A stretch of DNA of 64,000 bases from Erythrobacter sp. (GTDB lineage Bacteria; Pseudomonadota; Alphaproteobacteria; Sphingomonadales; Sphingomonadaceae). Where the stretch lies: positions 1 through 64,000 of the forward strand of contig JAMNXO010000001.1 of the NCBI GenBank assembly GCA_023653115.1, given 5' to 3'. The notes under the pieces were generated by a model, which was given only the letters and a program-made list of their open reading frames with translations, was not told the DNA's origin and ran no database searches. Below, piece after piece: positions 14,738-23,146 of this stretch. Each line of letters starts with the position of its first letter. The stretch's first letter is position 1. A program made the translations under genes and the position numbers.

Positions 14738-16189
14738 CTAGCCCCGGGCTTTGGCCATCATCACCAGCTTGGTATCGGTGAAGGCGAGGTAGCCTTCCTC
14801 GCCGCCTTCCGATCCGAACCCGCTGTCACCCACCCCGCCGAACGGGGTTTCGGGTGACGAGACGATCAGCTGGTTGATCCCCACCATCCCGGCACGCAAG
14901 GCACGGCCGAGGTAGTGCGCCTCGTCGAGATCGCCGCTGAAGGCATAGGCGGCAAGGCCATAACGCAGCGAATTGGCGATCCCGACCGCGTCCTCGATCG
15001 CATCGAACGGGACGATCCCTGCGATCGGGCCGAAGGGTTCCTCGGTCATGAAGCGGCTGTCGGGCGCGGGGTTGGCGATCACAGTCGGCTCGAAGAAGAA
15101 ACCGTTGCCTGCGATGACTTTGCCGCCGGTGACGACTTCGCCGCGATTGCCCCGGGCATCGGCAACGACGGCTTCCATCGCCGCGATCCGGCGGCCGTGG
15201 GCGAGCGGGCCCATGTCGACGCTTTCATCAAGGCCCGGATCACCGACCTTGAGTGCACCTGCCCGCGCGGCGAATTCGGCGACGAACTGGTCGTAGACCT
15301 CGCGCGCCACCAGAAAGCGTGTGGGCGAGACGCACACCTGCCCGGCATTGCGGAACTTGGTCGCGGCGCACATCGCCACCGCGCGCGCCAGATCGGCGTG
15401 CTTGCTGACGATCACCGGCGCATGGCCGCCCAGTTCCGGCGTGAAGCGCTTCATGTGGCTCGCCGCGAGCGCGCCCAGCTGCTTGCCCACCGCGGTCGAG
15501 CCGGTGAAGCTGACCTTGCGCGTGACAGGCGAGACGATCAGGTGTTCGGACACCGGCCCCGGATCGCCATAGACAAGGTTGAGCACACCCGCCGGCACGC
15601 CCGCATCCTCAAAGCATTCGACCAGCAATTGCGCCGAGGCAGGCGAGTTTTCCGCCGGCTTCAGGATCGCGGTGCAGCCCGCCGCCAGCGCACCGGCAAT
15701 CTTCTTGCCCGGTAGGTTGATCGGGAAGTTCCACGGGGTGAGCAAAACGCTCGGCCCCACAGGCTCGTGCGTCACCATCTGCGCAATCAGCTGGTGGCCG
15801 CGGGTCGGGATCAGCCGTCCGCCCTTGCGCTTGGCTTCTTCGCCCAGGAAGTCGATCACATCGCAAGACGAGGTGATTTCACCGATCGCCTGCGCGCGCG
15901 GTTTGCCCATTTCGGCGGTGACGACGCTGGCGATGGCGGGCGCGCGTTCCCGCAGCAGATCGGCGGCGCGGCGCAGGATGGCGTAGCGTTCCGCGCCCGG
16001 GGTGCGGCTCCATGCGGGGAAGGCATCATCCGCCGCCTTCAGGGCCGCATCGAGCTGGGCCGGGCTTGCCTTGGGGCAATGGCCGATCACCGCGCCGGTC
16101 GCCGGGTTGATCACCTCCATCGCACCCGCTTCGCCGGCCTCGATCCAGGCGCCGTTGATGAACATTTTGAGAGTGGGATAGGCGGTCAC
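14738..16189 (-). CDS. NAD(P)-dependent succinate-semialdehyde dehydrogenase-like aldehyde dehydrogenase
   Basis: This 483-aa aldehyde dehydrogenase has all the family marks: LLTPWNFPINLPGKK (about 145-160), the FTGSTAVGKQLG cofactor loop, the catalytic glutamate in ELGGHAPVIV (about 253), and the nucleophile cysteine in NAGQVCVSPTRF (about 287). The C-terminal PETPFGGVGDSGFGSEGG resembles succinate-semialdehyde dehydrogenases of the GabD type. It is cytosolic and transcribed alone, divergent from alanine dehydrogenase. Substrate assignment within the ALDH superfamily is tentative. Confidence 0.85.
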   Translation of the reverse strand: MTAYPTLKMFINGAWIEAGEAGAMEVINPATGAVIGHCPKASPAQLDAALKAADDAFPAWSRTPGAERYAILRRAADLLRERAPAIASVVTAEMGKPRAQAIGEITSSCDVIDFLGEEAKRKGGRLIPTRGHQLIAQMVTHEPVGPSVLLTPWNFPINLPGKKIAGALAAGCTAILKPAENSPASAQLLVECFEDAGVPAGVLNLVYGDPGPVSEHLIVSPVTRKVSFTGSTAVGKQLGALAASHMKRFTPELGGHAPVIVSKHADLARAVAMCAATKFRNAGQVCVSPTRFLVAREVYDQFVAEFAARAGALKVGDPGLDESVDMGPLAHGRRIAAMEAVVADARGNRGEVVTGGKVIAGNGFFFEPTVIANPAPDSRFMTEEPFGPIAGIVPFDAIEDAVGIANSLRYGLAAYAFSGDLDEAHYLGRALRAGMVGINQLIVSSPETPFGGVGDSGFGSEGGEEGYLAFTDTKLVMMAKARG

Positions 16190-16284
16190 GGACGTGCTCC
16201 TGCGTTTGATTCGACCTTGCGCGAACTTGTAATTTTATTGCGCCTCCATTAGCGATATTTCCGCTGCATCGCGAGGAGAGAATC

Positions 16285-17370
16285 ATGCTGGTCGGCGTTC
16301 CCAAGGAAATCAAGCCGAGCGAGTTCCGCGTCGGCCTCACCCCCGAAGCGGTGCGCGAATATGCGTCCGCCGGGCACCGTGTCATCGTCGAGACCGGAGC
16401 TGGCCTCGGCATCGACAAGGACGACGATACCTACCGCAAGGCCGGGGCGGAAGTGGTGGATAGCGCCGCCGAAGTCTTCGCCCGCGCGGACATGATCGTG
16501 AAGGTCAAGGAGCCGCAGCCGGGCGAATGGGTGCAACTGCGCGAAGGCCAGATTCTCTTCACCTATCTCCACCTCGCCCCCGATCCTGAACAGGCCAAGG
16601 GGCTGATGGCATCGGGCGTTTCGGCGGTTGCCTATGAAACCGTGACGGCTCCGGGCGGCGCGCTGCCGCTGCTTGCGCCGATGAGCGAGGTGGCCGGACG
16701 GCTCGCGATCGAGGCGGGCGCGCTGGCGCTGCGTGCGAACACCGGTGGGCGCGGCACACTGATGGGCGGCGTGCCCGGCGTGCTGCCTGCGCGGGTGGTG
16801 ATCCTCGGCGGCGGCGTTGTCGGCACGCAGGCTGCGCGCATGGCGGTGGGGCTGGGCGCTACGGTCGAGATCTTCGACCGCTCGCTGCCGCGCCTGCGCC
16901 AGCTGGACGAGATGTTCCAAGGCCGCGCGATCACGCGCTTCTCCACCGCAGGAACGATCGAGCAGGCTGTCTCTCAAGCCGACGTCGTGATCGGCGCAGT
17001 GCTGATCCCGGGCGCGAGCGCGCCGCACCTTGTGACCCGCGCGATGCTGCCCGAGATGAAGCGGCGCGCGGTTCTGGTCGATGTCGCGATCGATCAGGGC
17101 GGGTGCTTTGAAACCTCGCACGCCACCACGCATGAAAACCCGACCTACGAGGTCGACGGGATCATCCACTATTGCGTCGCCAATATGCCCGGCGCGGTGC
17201 CGCTGACGAGTTCCTATGCGCTCAACAACGCCACCCTGCCGTTCGGGCTGGCGCTGGCGAACAAGGGGCTGAAGGCCTGCGAGGACGACCCGCATCTGGC
17301 CCCCGGCCTCAATGTCCATCAGGGCCGGATCGTCAACGCAGCGGTGGCCGAGAGCCTCGGCTTTTCCTAA
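16285..17370 (+). CDS. ald: Alanine dehydrogenase
   Basis: The 361-aa enzyme catalyses reversible NAD-dependent deamination of L-alanine to pyruvate and ammonia. The start MLVGVPKEIKPSEFRVGLTP, the KVKEPQPGEW segment with the substrate lysine near residue 73, YLHLAPDPEQAKGL with the histidine near 95, and the Rossmann motif VILGGGVVGTQAA near 172-184 are all in place. The C-terminal SYALNNATLPFGLALANKG is diagnostic. A GAGGAGAG Shine-Dalgarno precedes the start. The last codons overlap the convergent FAH-family gene by 4 nt. Confidence 0.95.
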   Translation: MLVGVPKEIKPSEFRVGLTPEAVREYASAGHRVIVETGAGLGIDKDDDTYRKAGAEVVDSAAEVFARADMIVKVKEPQPGEWVQLREGQILFTYLHLAPDPEQAKGLMASGVSAVAYETVTAPGGALPLLAPMSEVAGRLAIEAGALALRANTGGRGTLMGGVPGVLPARVVILGGGVVGTQAARMAVGLGATVEIFDRSLPRLRQLDEMFQGRAITRFSTAGTIEQAVSQADVVIGAVLIPGASAPHLVTRAMLPEMKRRAVLVDVAIDQGGCFETSHATTHENPTYEVDGIIHYCVANMPGAVPLTSSYALNNATLPFGLALANKGLKACEDDPHLAPGLNVHQGRIVNAAVAESLGFS

Positions 17371-18377
17371 ACGGTGACCACTTCCTGCTCGATCGCTCCG
17401 AAGATCGAGTGGTTGTGGTCGTCACGCATCTCGATCCGCACGGTGTCGCCCGCCTGCATGAACGGCGTGGCGGGCGCGCCATCGCGGATGGTTTCGATCA
17501 TGCGGATTTCGGCGATGCAGGAATAACCCGCGCCGCCGTCTGACACCGGCTTGCCCGGGCCGCCGTCCGCACCCTTGTTCGATATTGTGCCGGTTCCGAT
17601 CACCGTGCCCGCGCCCAGATGGCGGGTCTTGGCCGCGTGGGCGACCAGCTGCGCAAGGTTGAAGGTCGCATCCTTGCCGGCATTGGCTCTGCCGAACGGC
17701 TGGCCGTTCAGATCAACCATCAGCGGCCGGTGGATGAGGCAATCGGCCCAGTCCGCGCCCAGTTCGTCCGGCGTCACTGCCACGGGCGAAAAGGCGCTGG
17801 CCGGCTTGGACTGGAAGAAACCGAAGCCCTTTTCCAGTTCGGCCGGGATCAGGCCGCGCAGGCTCACGTCGTTGACGAGCATCAGCAGCTTGATGTGACC
17901 CGCCGCATCTTCCACCGAGACGCCCATCGGCACATCATCGGTGATGCAGGCGATCTCGCCCTCCATGTCGCAGCCCCACGCGGGATCACCCAGCGGTATC
18001 GCGCCGCGCGGCGGCAGGAAGCTGTCCGAGCCGCCCTGATAAATCAACGGATCAGTGTAGAAGCTCTCCGGCACCGTCGCGCCGCGCGCCTGCCGCACCA
18101 GCTCGACGTGATTGATATAGGCGCTGCCATCAGCCCATTGATAGGCGCGCGGCAGCGGCGAGTGCGCTTGCCTTTCGTGGAAGCGTTCGCACGGCACCGT
18201 CTCGTGTTCGACATCGCGGGCGAGCACTTCGAGTTCGGGCGCGATCCGCTCCCAATCGTCGAGCGCGGCCTGCATGGTCGGCGCGATATAGCCCGCCGCG
18301 CAGCAGCGGGTCAGGTCTTTCGAGACCACCACCAGCTTGCCGTCGCGCGTGCCGTTGTTGAGGGTTGCAAGCTTCAT
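17367..18377 (-). CDS. Fumarylacetoacetate hydrolase-family protein
   Basis: This 336-aa protein starts at ATG 18377 (GAGAGGAA upstream); an upstream ATG at 18458 would run into maiA. The C-terminal FAH fold shows the metal-binding acid residues in WGCDMEGEIACITDDVP (about 178-194) and KPASAFSPVAVTPDELG, with the catalytic-loop residues in GTGTISNKGADGG near 275. Together with the adjacent maleylacetoacetate isomerase it would complete homogentisate (tyrosine/phenylalanine) degradation by cleaving fumarylacetoacetate to fumarate and acetoacetate. No homogentisate dioxygenase is in the window. Confidence 0.85.
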   Translation of the reverse strand: MKLATLNNGTRDGKLVVVSKDLTRCCAAGYIAPTMQAALDDWERIAPELEVLARDVEHETVPCERFHERQAHSPLPRAYQWADGSAYINHVELVRQARGATVPESFYTDPLIYQGGSDSFLPPRGAIPLGDPAWGCDMEGEIACITDDVPMGVSVEDAAGHIKLLMLVNDVSLRGLIPAELEKGFGFFQSKPASAFSPVAVTPDELGADWADCLIHRPLMVDLNGQPFGRANAGKDATFNLAQLVAHAAKTRHLGAGTVIGTGTISNKGADGGPGKPVSDGGAGYSCIAEIRMIETIRDGAPATPFMQAGDTVRIEMRDDHNHSIFGAIEQEVVTV

Positions 18378-18402
18378 AGTGGGTTCCTCTCCCGGCTTTT
18401 GA

Positions 18403-19038
18403 TTATTGAGCGTCGATCTGATTATCGGGGTGTGCCGCCGCGAAGGCGGGCAGGGCAAGGCAGGCGGCTTCGATCCGGGTCATGTGCGGACTGGCCGAAA
18501 GATCGTAGGCAAAGCGCCGCGCATTCGCGAGCTGCGGGATCAGCACCACCTCGAACAGGCCGGGCGCATCGCCATGCAGGAAATCGCCGGTCCGCAATTG
18601 CGCCAGCCGCGCCTCGACGGGATCGAGAGTGCGCTTGAGCCAGTGGCGATACCAGGTGTCGATTTCGTCCTGCGAGTGGCCGAGCGGATCCTTGAGATAC
18701 TTCAGCACCGGCAGGTTGTTGACGGCGTGGATTTCGGTCGCGATCCCGTAGGCGAGTTCGCGCACCGTGTAGCGCGCTTCGATATCCTTGGGCAGGAACG
18801 GCGGTGCAGGATAGGCCTCGTCGAGCCATTCGAGCAGCGCCATCGATTGTGCCCGGTCCCGCCCGTCCGCCTCCAGCATCGGCAGCGAGCCGAAAGGGTT
18901 GCGGGCCAGGAACCCGGGTGCCTTGTTTGCGCCCGTCAGCAGGCTCACCGGCACGTTTTCGAAGGCAAGCCCTTTGAGGTTCAGCGCAATCCTGAGGCGG
19001 TAGGAAGTGGAACTGCGATAGTAGCCAAACAGGCGCAT
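18403..19038 (-). CDS. maiA: Maleylacetoacetate isomerase (zeta-class GST)
   Basis: The 211-aa protein has a thioredoxin-like N-domain with YYRSSTSYRLRIALNLKG (about 6-23), carrying the SS catalytic pair of zeta-class glutathione transferases, and the glutathione-binding NPFGSLPMLEADG segment near 47-59. The helical C-domain includes EIHAVNNLPVLKYL. It isomerises maleylacetoacetate to fumarylacetoacetate using glutathione as cofactor. It lies between the dehydrogenase gene (1-nt overlap at 19038) and the FAH-family gene in one minus-strand operon. Confidence 0.92.
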   Translation of the reverse strand: MRLFGYYRSSTSYRLRIALNLKGLAFENVPVSLLTGANKAPGFLARNPFGSLPMLEADGRDRAQSMALLEWLDEAYPAPPFLPKDIEARYTVRELAYGIATEIHAVNNLPVLKYLKDPLGHSQDEIDTWYRHWLKRTLDPVEARLAQLRTGDFLHGDAPGLFEVVLIPQLANARRFAYDLSASPHMTRIEAACLALPAFAAAHPDNQIDAQ

Positions 19039-20243
19039 CAGAACGCAGCGATCCCCGTGATCGCGCGGCCCAGGATCAGCGCGTGGACATCATGCGTGCC
19101 TTCGTAGGTGTTGACCGTTTCGAGGTTCACCGCGTGGCGGATTACCTGATATTCCTCCGAAATGCCGTTGCCGCCATGCATGTCGCGCGCAGCCCGCGCG
19201 ATGTCCAATGCCTTGCCGACATTGTTGCGCTTGACGATCGAGATCATGTCGGGGGCGAAGCGCCCCTCGTCGATCAGGCGGCCGACGCGCAAACTTGCCT
19301 GAAGGCCCAGCGCGATGTCGCTCATCATGTCGGCGAGCTTTTTCTGGAACAGCTGGGTGGCAGCGAGCGGCCGGCCGAACTGGTGGCGATCGAGGCCATA
19401 TTGGCGTGCGGCGGCAAGGCAGAATTCCGCCGCGCCCAACGCGCCCCAGCTGATGCCGTAACGCGCGCGGTTGAGGCAACCGAACGGGCCTTTCAGCCCC
19501 TCGACATTCGGCAGCAGGGCGGATGAGGGCACCCGCACTTCGTCCATCATGATCATGCCGGTGGTCGAGGCGCGCAAGCTGATCTTGCCCTTGATCTTGG
19601 GCGCGGAGAGCCCGGCCATACCCTTTTCGAGCACGAAGCCGCGGATCGCCCCGCCGTGTTCCTCGCTCTTGGCCCAGACCACAAAGACATCAGCAAACGG
19701 CGCGTTGGAAATCCACGTCTTGCTGCCCGAGATGACGTAATCATCGCCGTCGCGCTTGGCGTAGGTTTTCATGCCGGCCGGGTCAGAGCCTGCATCAGGT
19801 TCGGTCAGGCCGAAGCAGCCGATCAGCGTGCCTGCGGCAAGGCCGGGGAGATATTGGCGGCGCTGCTCGTCCGAACCGAAGGCGTAGATCGGGTGCATCA
19901 CGAGGCTCGACTGCACGCTCGCCATCGAGCGATAGCCGCTGTCCACCCGCTCGATCTCGCGTGCGATGAGGCCATAGGCGACGTAATTGGCGCCCGCGCC
20001 GCCGAATTCTTCAGGGATCGTGGCACCGAGCAGGCCTGCCTGGCCCATCAACGGGAAGAGTTCGGGGGCATCGACTTCCTCGCGGAAGGCATCGATCACG
20101 CGGGGCTGCAGCTCGCTTTGGGCAAAGCCGTGCGCGGCGTCGCGGATCATCCGCTCTTCCTCGGTCAGCTGGCTTTCGAGGTCGAACGGATCTTCCCAGT
20201 TGAACGGGGCGATTCCGCTCTTGTTGGCGGGGATGCCATGCAT
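19038..20243 (-). CDS. gcdH: Glutaryl-CoA dehydrogenase-like acyl-CoA dehydrogenase
   Basis: This 401-aa flavoenzyme starts at ATG 20243 with AGGAG upstream; an ATG 12 codons earlier (20279) lacks that support. The order is an acyl-CoA dehydrogenase N-domain, the FAD-binding [18 protein letters not shown] and [15 protein letters not shown] segments, and a C-domain ending in [20 protein letters not shown], where the glutamate is the catalytic base. That last motif is characteristic of glutaryl-CoA dehydrogenase, which oxidatively decarboxylates glutaryl-CoA to crotonyl-CoA in lysine and tryptophan breakdown. It is the first gene of the operon with maiA and the FAH-family gene. Confidence 0.9.
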   Translation of the reverse strand: MHGIPANKSGIAPFNWEDPFDLESQLTEEERMIRDAAHGFAQSELQPRVIDAFREEVDAPELFPLMGQAGLLGATIPEEFGGAGANYVAYGLIAREIERVDSGYRSMASVQSSLVMHPIYAFGSDEQRRQYLPGLAAGTLIGCFGLTEPDAGSDPAGMKTYAKRDGDDYVISGSKTWISNAPFADVFVVWAKSEEHGGAIRGFVLEKGMAGLSAPKIKGKISLRASTTGMIMMDEVRVPSSALLPNVEGLKGPFGCLNRARYGISWGALGAAEFCLAAARQYGLDRHQFGRPLAATQLFQKKLADMMSDIALGLQASLRVGRLIDEGRFAPDMISIVKRNNVGKALDIARAARDMHGGNGISEEYQVIRHAVNLETVNTYEGTHDVHALILGRAITGIAAF

Positions 20244-20346
20244 GGCGTTGCTCCTGCTAGTCTTGCTTTGTTTCTCCAAGCCTTCGCAGGCTTGGCGTTT
20301 CAGGGCAAGAGGCGGTGCGGGTCACCCGGTGGTTCAGAGCGCCGTT

Positions 20347-20703
20347 TCAGGCGGTCGCCAGCACCCGGCCCACAGCATCCAGCAGCATGGCTGGCGGGCA
20401 GGGCTTGGCCAGCGCCGTCGCCTGCGGGAAACGCGCGGCAATGGCATCGCGGTTCGCGCGCTCGGAATGCAGGATGACCGGCACATTGTCGTCGATCAGC
20501 TTCTGTGCGAGCTCGTAGCTCAGCCCGTCCGCCAGTTCGATATCGAGGATCGCCAGATCGGGCTTTTCCTTCTGGCAGGCCAGCATCGCGGAGGAAATGC
20601 CGGCGTGCGGGCCTTCGACCTCGTAACCGGCTTCCTCGAATGTGTCGCACAGGTCGAAGGCGGTGATGAACTCGTCCTCGGCCACCAGTATGCGTAAGGC
20701 CAT
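20347..20703 (-). CDS. Stand-alone response-regulator receiver protein
   Basis: The 118-aa protein is one CheY-like receiver domain: the acidic pocket in LVAEDEF (about 6-12), the phosphoacceptor aspartate in LAILDIELADG (about 54), a serine in VILHSERA, and the conserved lysine in ALAKPCPP (about 100). No output domain follows. Such lone receivers relay phosphate or bind partner proteins. No histidine kinase gene is nearby, so its partner is unknown. Confidence 0.88.
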   Translation of the reverse strand: MALRILVAEDEFITAFDLCDTFEEAGYEVEGPHAGISSAMLACQKEKPDLAILDIELADGLSYELAQKLIDDNVPVILHSERANRDAIAARFPQATALAKPCPPAMLLDAVGRVLATA

Positions 20704-20775
20704 GCGCTTCTCCCCGTCTTAACGACTCCCAGCTGCGGAGTGTAACACGGGTTGGACGTAAACCTTGCGCGAATA

Positions 20776-21297
20776 TTATCCGTTTCGACCGAATCTTTCA
20801 GTGAAGCCCGCTTCGTCGGCTGCGGCGAGTAGTTTGGCCTGTTCGATCCACTGATCGCGGGTGATGCGCCCGGCGAAACGGCCGAGCTGCCCGTCGATGC
20901 GGGCGACGTCGACCTCGGTCCATGCGGCAATCTGCGCGAAGGAGCTGACGCCGAGTTCGCCGAGAAGTGCCACCAGTTTGGGGCCAACACCCTTGATGCG
21001 CGCGAGGTCGTCGACGGTAGCCGGAGCAGCGGCAGGAGCGGGGGCGGGAGCAGGCGCGACTTCGGCGACCGGTTCCGGCGCGGGCACAGGCTTCACCGTG
21101 GCGGGCGCGGCATCGATCAGCGCCTGATTGCGCTGTGCCCGCTCGGCCCCTTCGTCGAGCACGTCCTTGGCGCGGATGCCCTGATCGATGATTGTGGTCT
21201 TGCGGTTGGCGCGCAGCAGCAGCCAGATCGCCGCCACCAGCACGATTGCCGCGATGATGATGACAGGCAGCAGAGCGGAAAATTCGGTGTTGGTCAC
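20776..21297 (-). CDS. Membrane-anchored helix-hairpin-helix protein
   Basis: This 173-aa protein has one N-terminal transmembrane helix (about residues 8-29), a cytoplasmic linker, an Ala/Pro-rich stretch (about 68-95, repeats of AP), and a C-terminal domain with IKGVGPKLVALLGELGVSSFAQIAAWTEVDV. That segment is the helix-hairpin-helix fold also seen at the end of some NuoE-like and L21-like sphingomonad proteins. It may bind DNA or protein close to the inner membrane. The function is not known to me. Confidence 0.7.
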   Translation of the reverse strand: MTNTEFSALLPVIIIAAIVLVAAIWLLLRANRKTTIIDQGIRAKDVLDEGAERAQRNQALIDAAPATVKPVPAPEPVAEVAPAPAPAPAAAPATVDDLARIKGVGPKLVALLGELGVSSFAQIAAWTEVDVARIDGQLGRFAGRITRDQWIEQAKLLAAADEAGFTERFGRNG

Positions 21298-21368
21298 TGG
21301 GCGTTTCTCCAGAGCAGAATCGGGTCGGGGCCGCCTTTAGCAGCCCCGACCCTGTCTGCCCAAGCCCC

Positions 21369-23075
21369 TCAGCCGCCCTTCATGCTGCCGGCCAGCGCGT
21401 TGAGCCGCAGAAACTCCTGCCGCCAGAAATTGTCCTGGCCTGCATTGTTCTGATCACCGGCCAGCCGATCGATATCGCCAAAGCCGAAGCCCATCATCAT
21501 TTCATCGCCCCGCAGCACCTGCCCGAAGGCGGCCACCGCAGCAGCGAAGGCAAAGTCGCCCTTTGGCAGCGTGGCGGCCTTGAGCGCAGACGCCGGCACC
21601 GCCTGCTCGATCAGGCGCGACGTGTCGCCGTCCGGCAGCTTGTAGCGCAGCTTGACGTTGGCGGCCTCGGCCAGCCTTGCGGTGGCGGCGGCGTCGGGCT
21701 TGTCCTCATAGCGACGCGGCGCAATCCAGCCCTTGCCGCCGACAGGGACAACTTCGTAGATCGCGGTCACCTGATGGCCTGCGCCGATATCGCCGGCGTC
21801 CACCCGATCATTGTCGAAGTCTTCTTCGCGCAGCGCCCGGTTCTCGTAGCCGACGAGGCGGTATTGCGCGATCACGGCGGGGTTGAATTCGACCTGGATC
21901 TTCACGTCCTTGGCGATGGTGAACAGCGTCGACTGCATCTCCTCGCCCAGCACCTTTTTCGCTTCCAGGGCGCTGTCGATATAGGCGTAGTTGCCGTTCC
22001 CCTTGTTGGCGACCTGCTCCATCATCGCTTCGTTGTAATTGCCCTGGCCAAAGCCGAGCGTGGTGAGCGTGATGCCGCTGTCGCGCTTCTTTTCGATGAG
22101 CTCGATCAGCGCCCTGGTGTCCGAGACGCCGACATTGAAATCGCCGTCGGTGGCGAGGATCACGCGGTTGACCCCGCCCTTGATGAAATTGTCCTCGGCG
22201 ATGCGATAGGCCAGTTCGATGCCTGCGCCGCCCGCGGTGGATCCGCCTGCGTTGAGGCTTTCCAATGCGCGCTTGATCTTGGCGGTGTCGTTGGTGGGTT
22301 CTAGTACCAGCCCGGCCGCGCCTGCATAGACCACGATCGACACCTTGTCCTTCGGCGACAACTCGCCCGCAAGGCCCGCCAGCGCGGTCTTGACCAGCGG
22401 CAGCTTGTCGGGATCGCTCATCGAGCCCGAAACATCCATCAGGAACACAAGGTTGGCGGGCGGACGCTCGGCGGTGTCGATGTCATAGCCGCGCAACCCG
22501 ATGCGCATCAGATAGGTGCCGGCATTCCACGGGCTCTTCGCCACGTCGGTTGTCACCGTGAAGGGCTGGCTGCGATCCTTGGGCCGGGCGTAATCGTAGC
22601 GGAAGTAGTTGATCATCTCCTCGGTGCGCATCGCGTCCTGCGGGGGCATCATGCCCTGGGTGAGGAAGCGCCGGGCATTGGCATAGGCCCCGGTATCGAC
22701 ATCGACCGCGAAGGTGGAGACCGGCTCGGCCTGCGTCAGCTTGACGGGGGAGACCTCCTTGCCGTTGTACCGCTCGTTGCCCGGATCGGTGGCGACCATG
22801 ACGGGCGGGGCGAAATGCTGCGTGCTCACCACTGTGACAGCATTCACGCTCTCCTGCGCCACCGCGCCGGTGCGCACCCGCGATCCGGTGACGACGACGG
22901 ATTGCGGGGCCGGCATCCGCAACGCCGGCGGCGCAGGCGGCGGTGGCGGAGGAGGCGGTGCGACCACGCCGGGCGGCGGCGGCGCCTTCGCCAGCTCTTC
23001 GGGCGCCTTGCTGGCGCAGCCTGCGATCACGGCGCACAGCGCCGCCATGGTGACCAGACGAGTCCCTCGCATCAT
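21369..23075 (-). CDS. VWA-domain lipoprotein (YfbK-like)
   Basis: The protein is 568 aa from ATG 23075 (GGGGAG just upstream). A lipoprotein signal ends in a lipobox VIAGC (Cys about 19), followed by a proline-rich stretch and an N-terminal VWA-associated domain with TFAVDVDTGAYANARRFL. The VWA domain carries the metal-binding MIDAS motif MDVSGSMSDPDKL (about 215) and later ATDGDFNVGVSD. The C-terminal part fits DUF3520. Members are periplasmic proteins whose biochemical role is unclear, often grouped with stress or surface functions. Confidence 0.87.
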   Translation of the reverse strand: MMRGTRLVTMAALCAVIAGCASKAPEELAKAPPPPGVVAPPPPPPPPAPPALRMPAPQSVVVTGSRVRTGAVAQESVNAVTVVSTQHFAPPVMVATDPGNERYNGKEVSPVKLTQAEPVSTFAVDVDTGAYANARRFLTQGMMPPQDAMRTEEMINYFRYDYARPKDRSQPFTVTTDVAKSPWNAGTYLMRIGLRGYDIDTAERPPANLVFLMDVSGSMSDPDKLPLVKTALAGLAGELSPKDKVSIVVYAGAAGLVLEPTNDTAKIKRALESLNAGGSTAGGAGIELAYRIAEDNFIKGGVNRVILATDGDFNVGVSDTRALIELIEKKRDSGITLTTLGFGQGNYNEAMMEQVANKGNGNYAYIDSALEAKKVLGEEMQSTLFTIAKDVKIQVEFNPAVIAQYRLVGYENRALREEDFDNDRVDAGDIGAGHQVTAIYEVVPVGGKGWIAPRRYEDKPDAAATARLAEAANVKLRYKLPDGDTSRLIEQAVPASALKAATLPKGDFAFAAAVAAFGQVLRGDEMMMGFGFGDIDRLAGDQNNAGQDNFWRQEFLRLNALAGSMKGG

Positions 23076-23146
23076 TTTTCTCCCCGCAATCACTGCGAAG
23101 GCAAAAATCGATTCGGACCCGTGAATAGTGACTGAACGTTCTGCAG

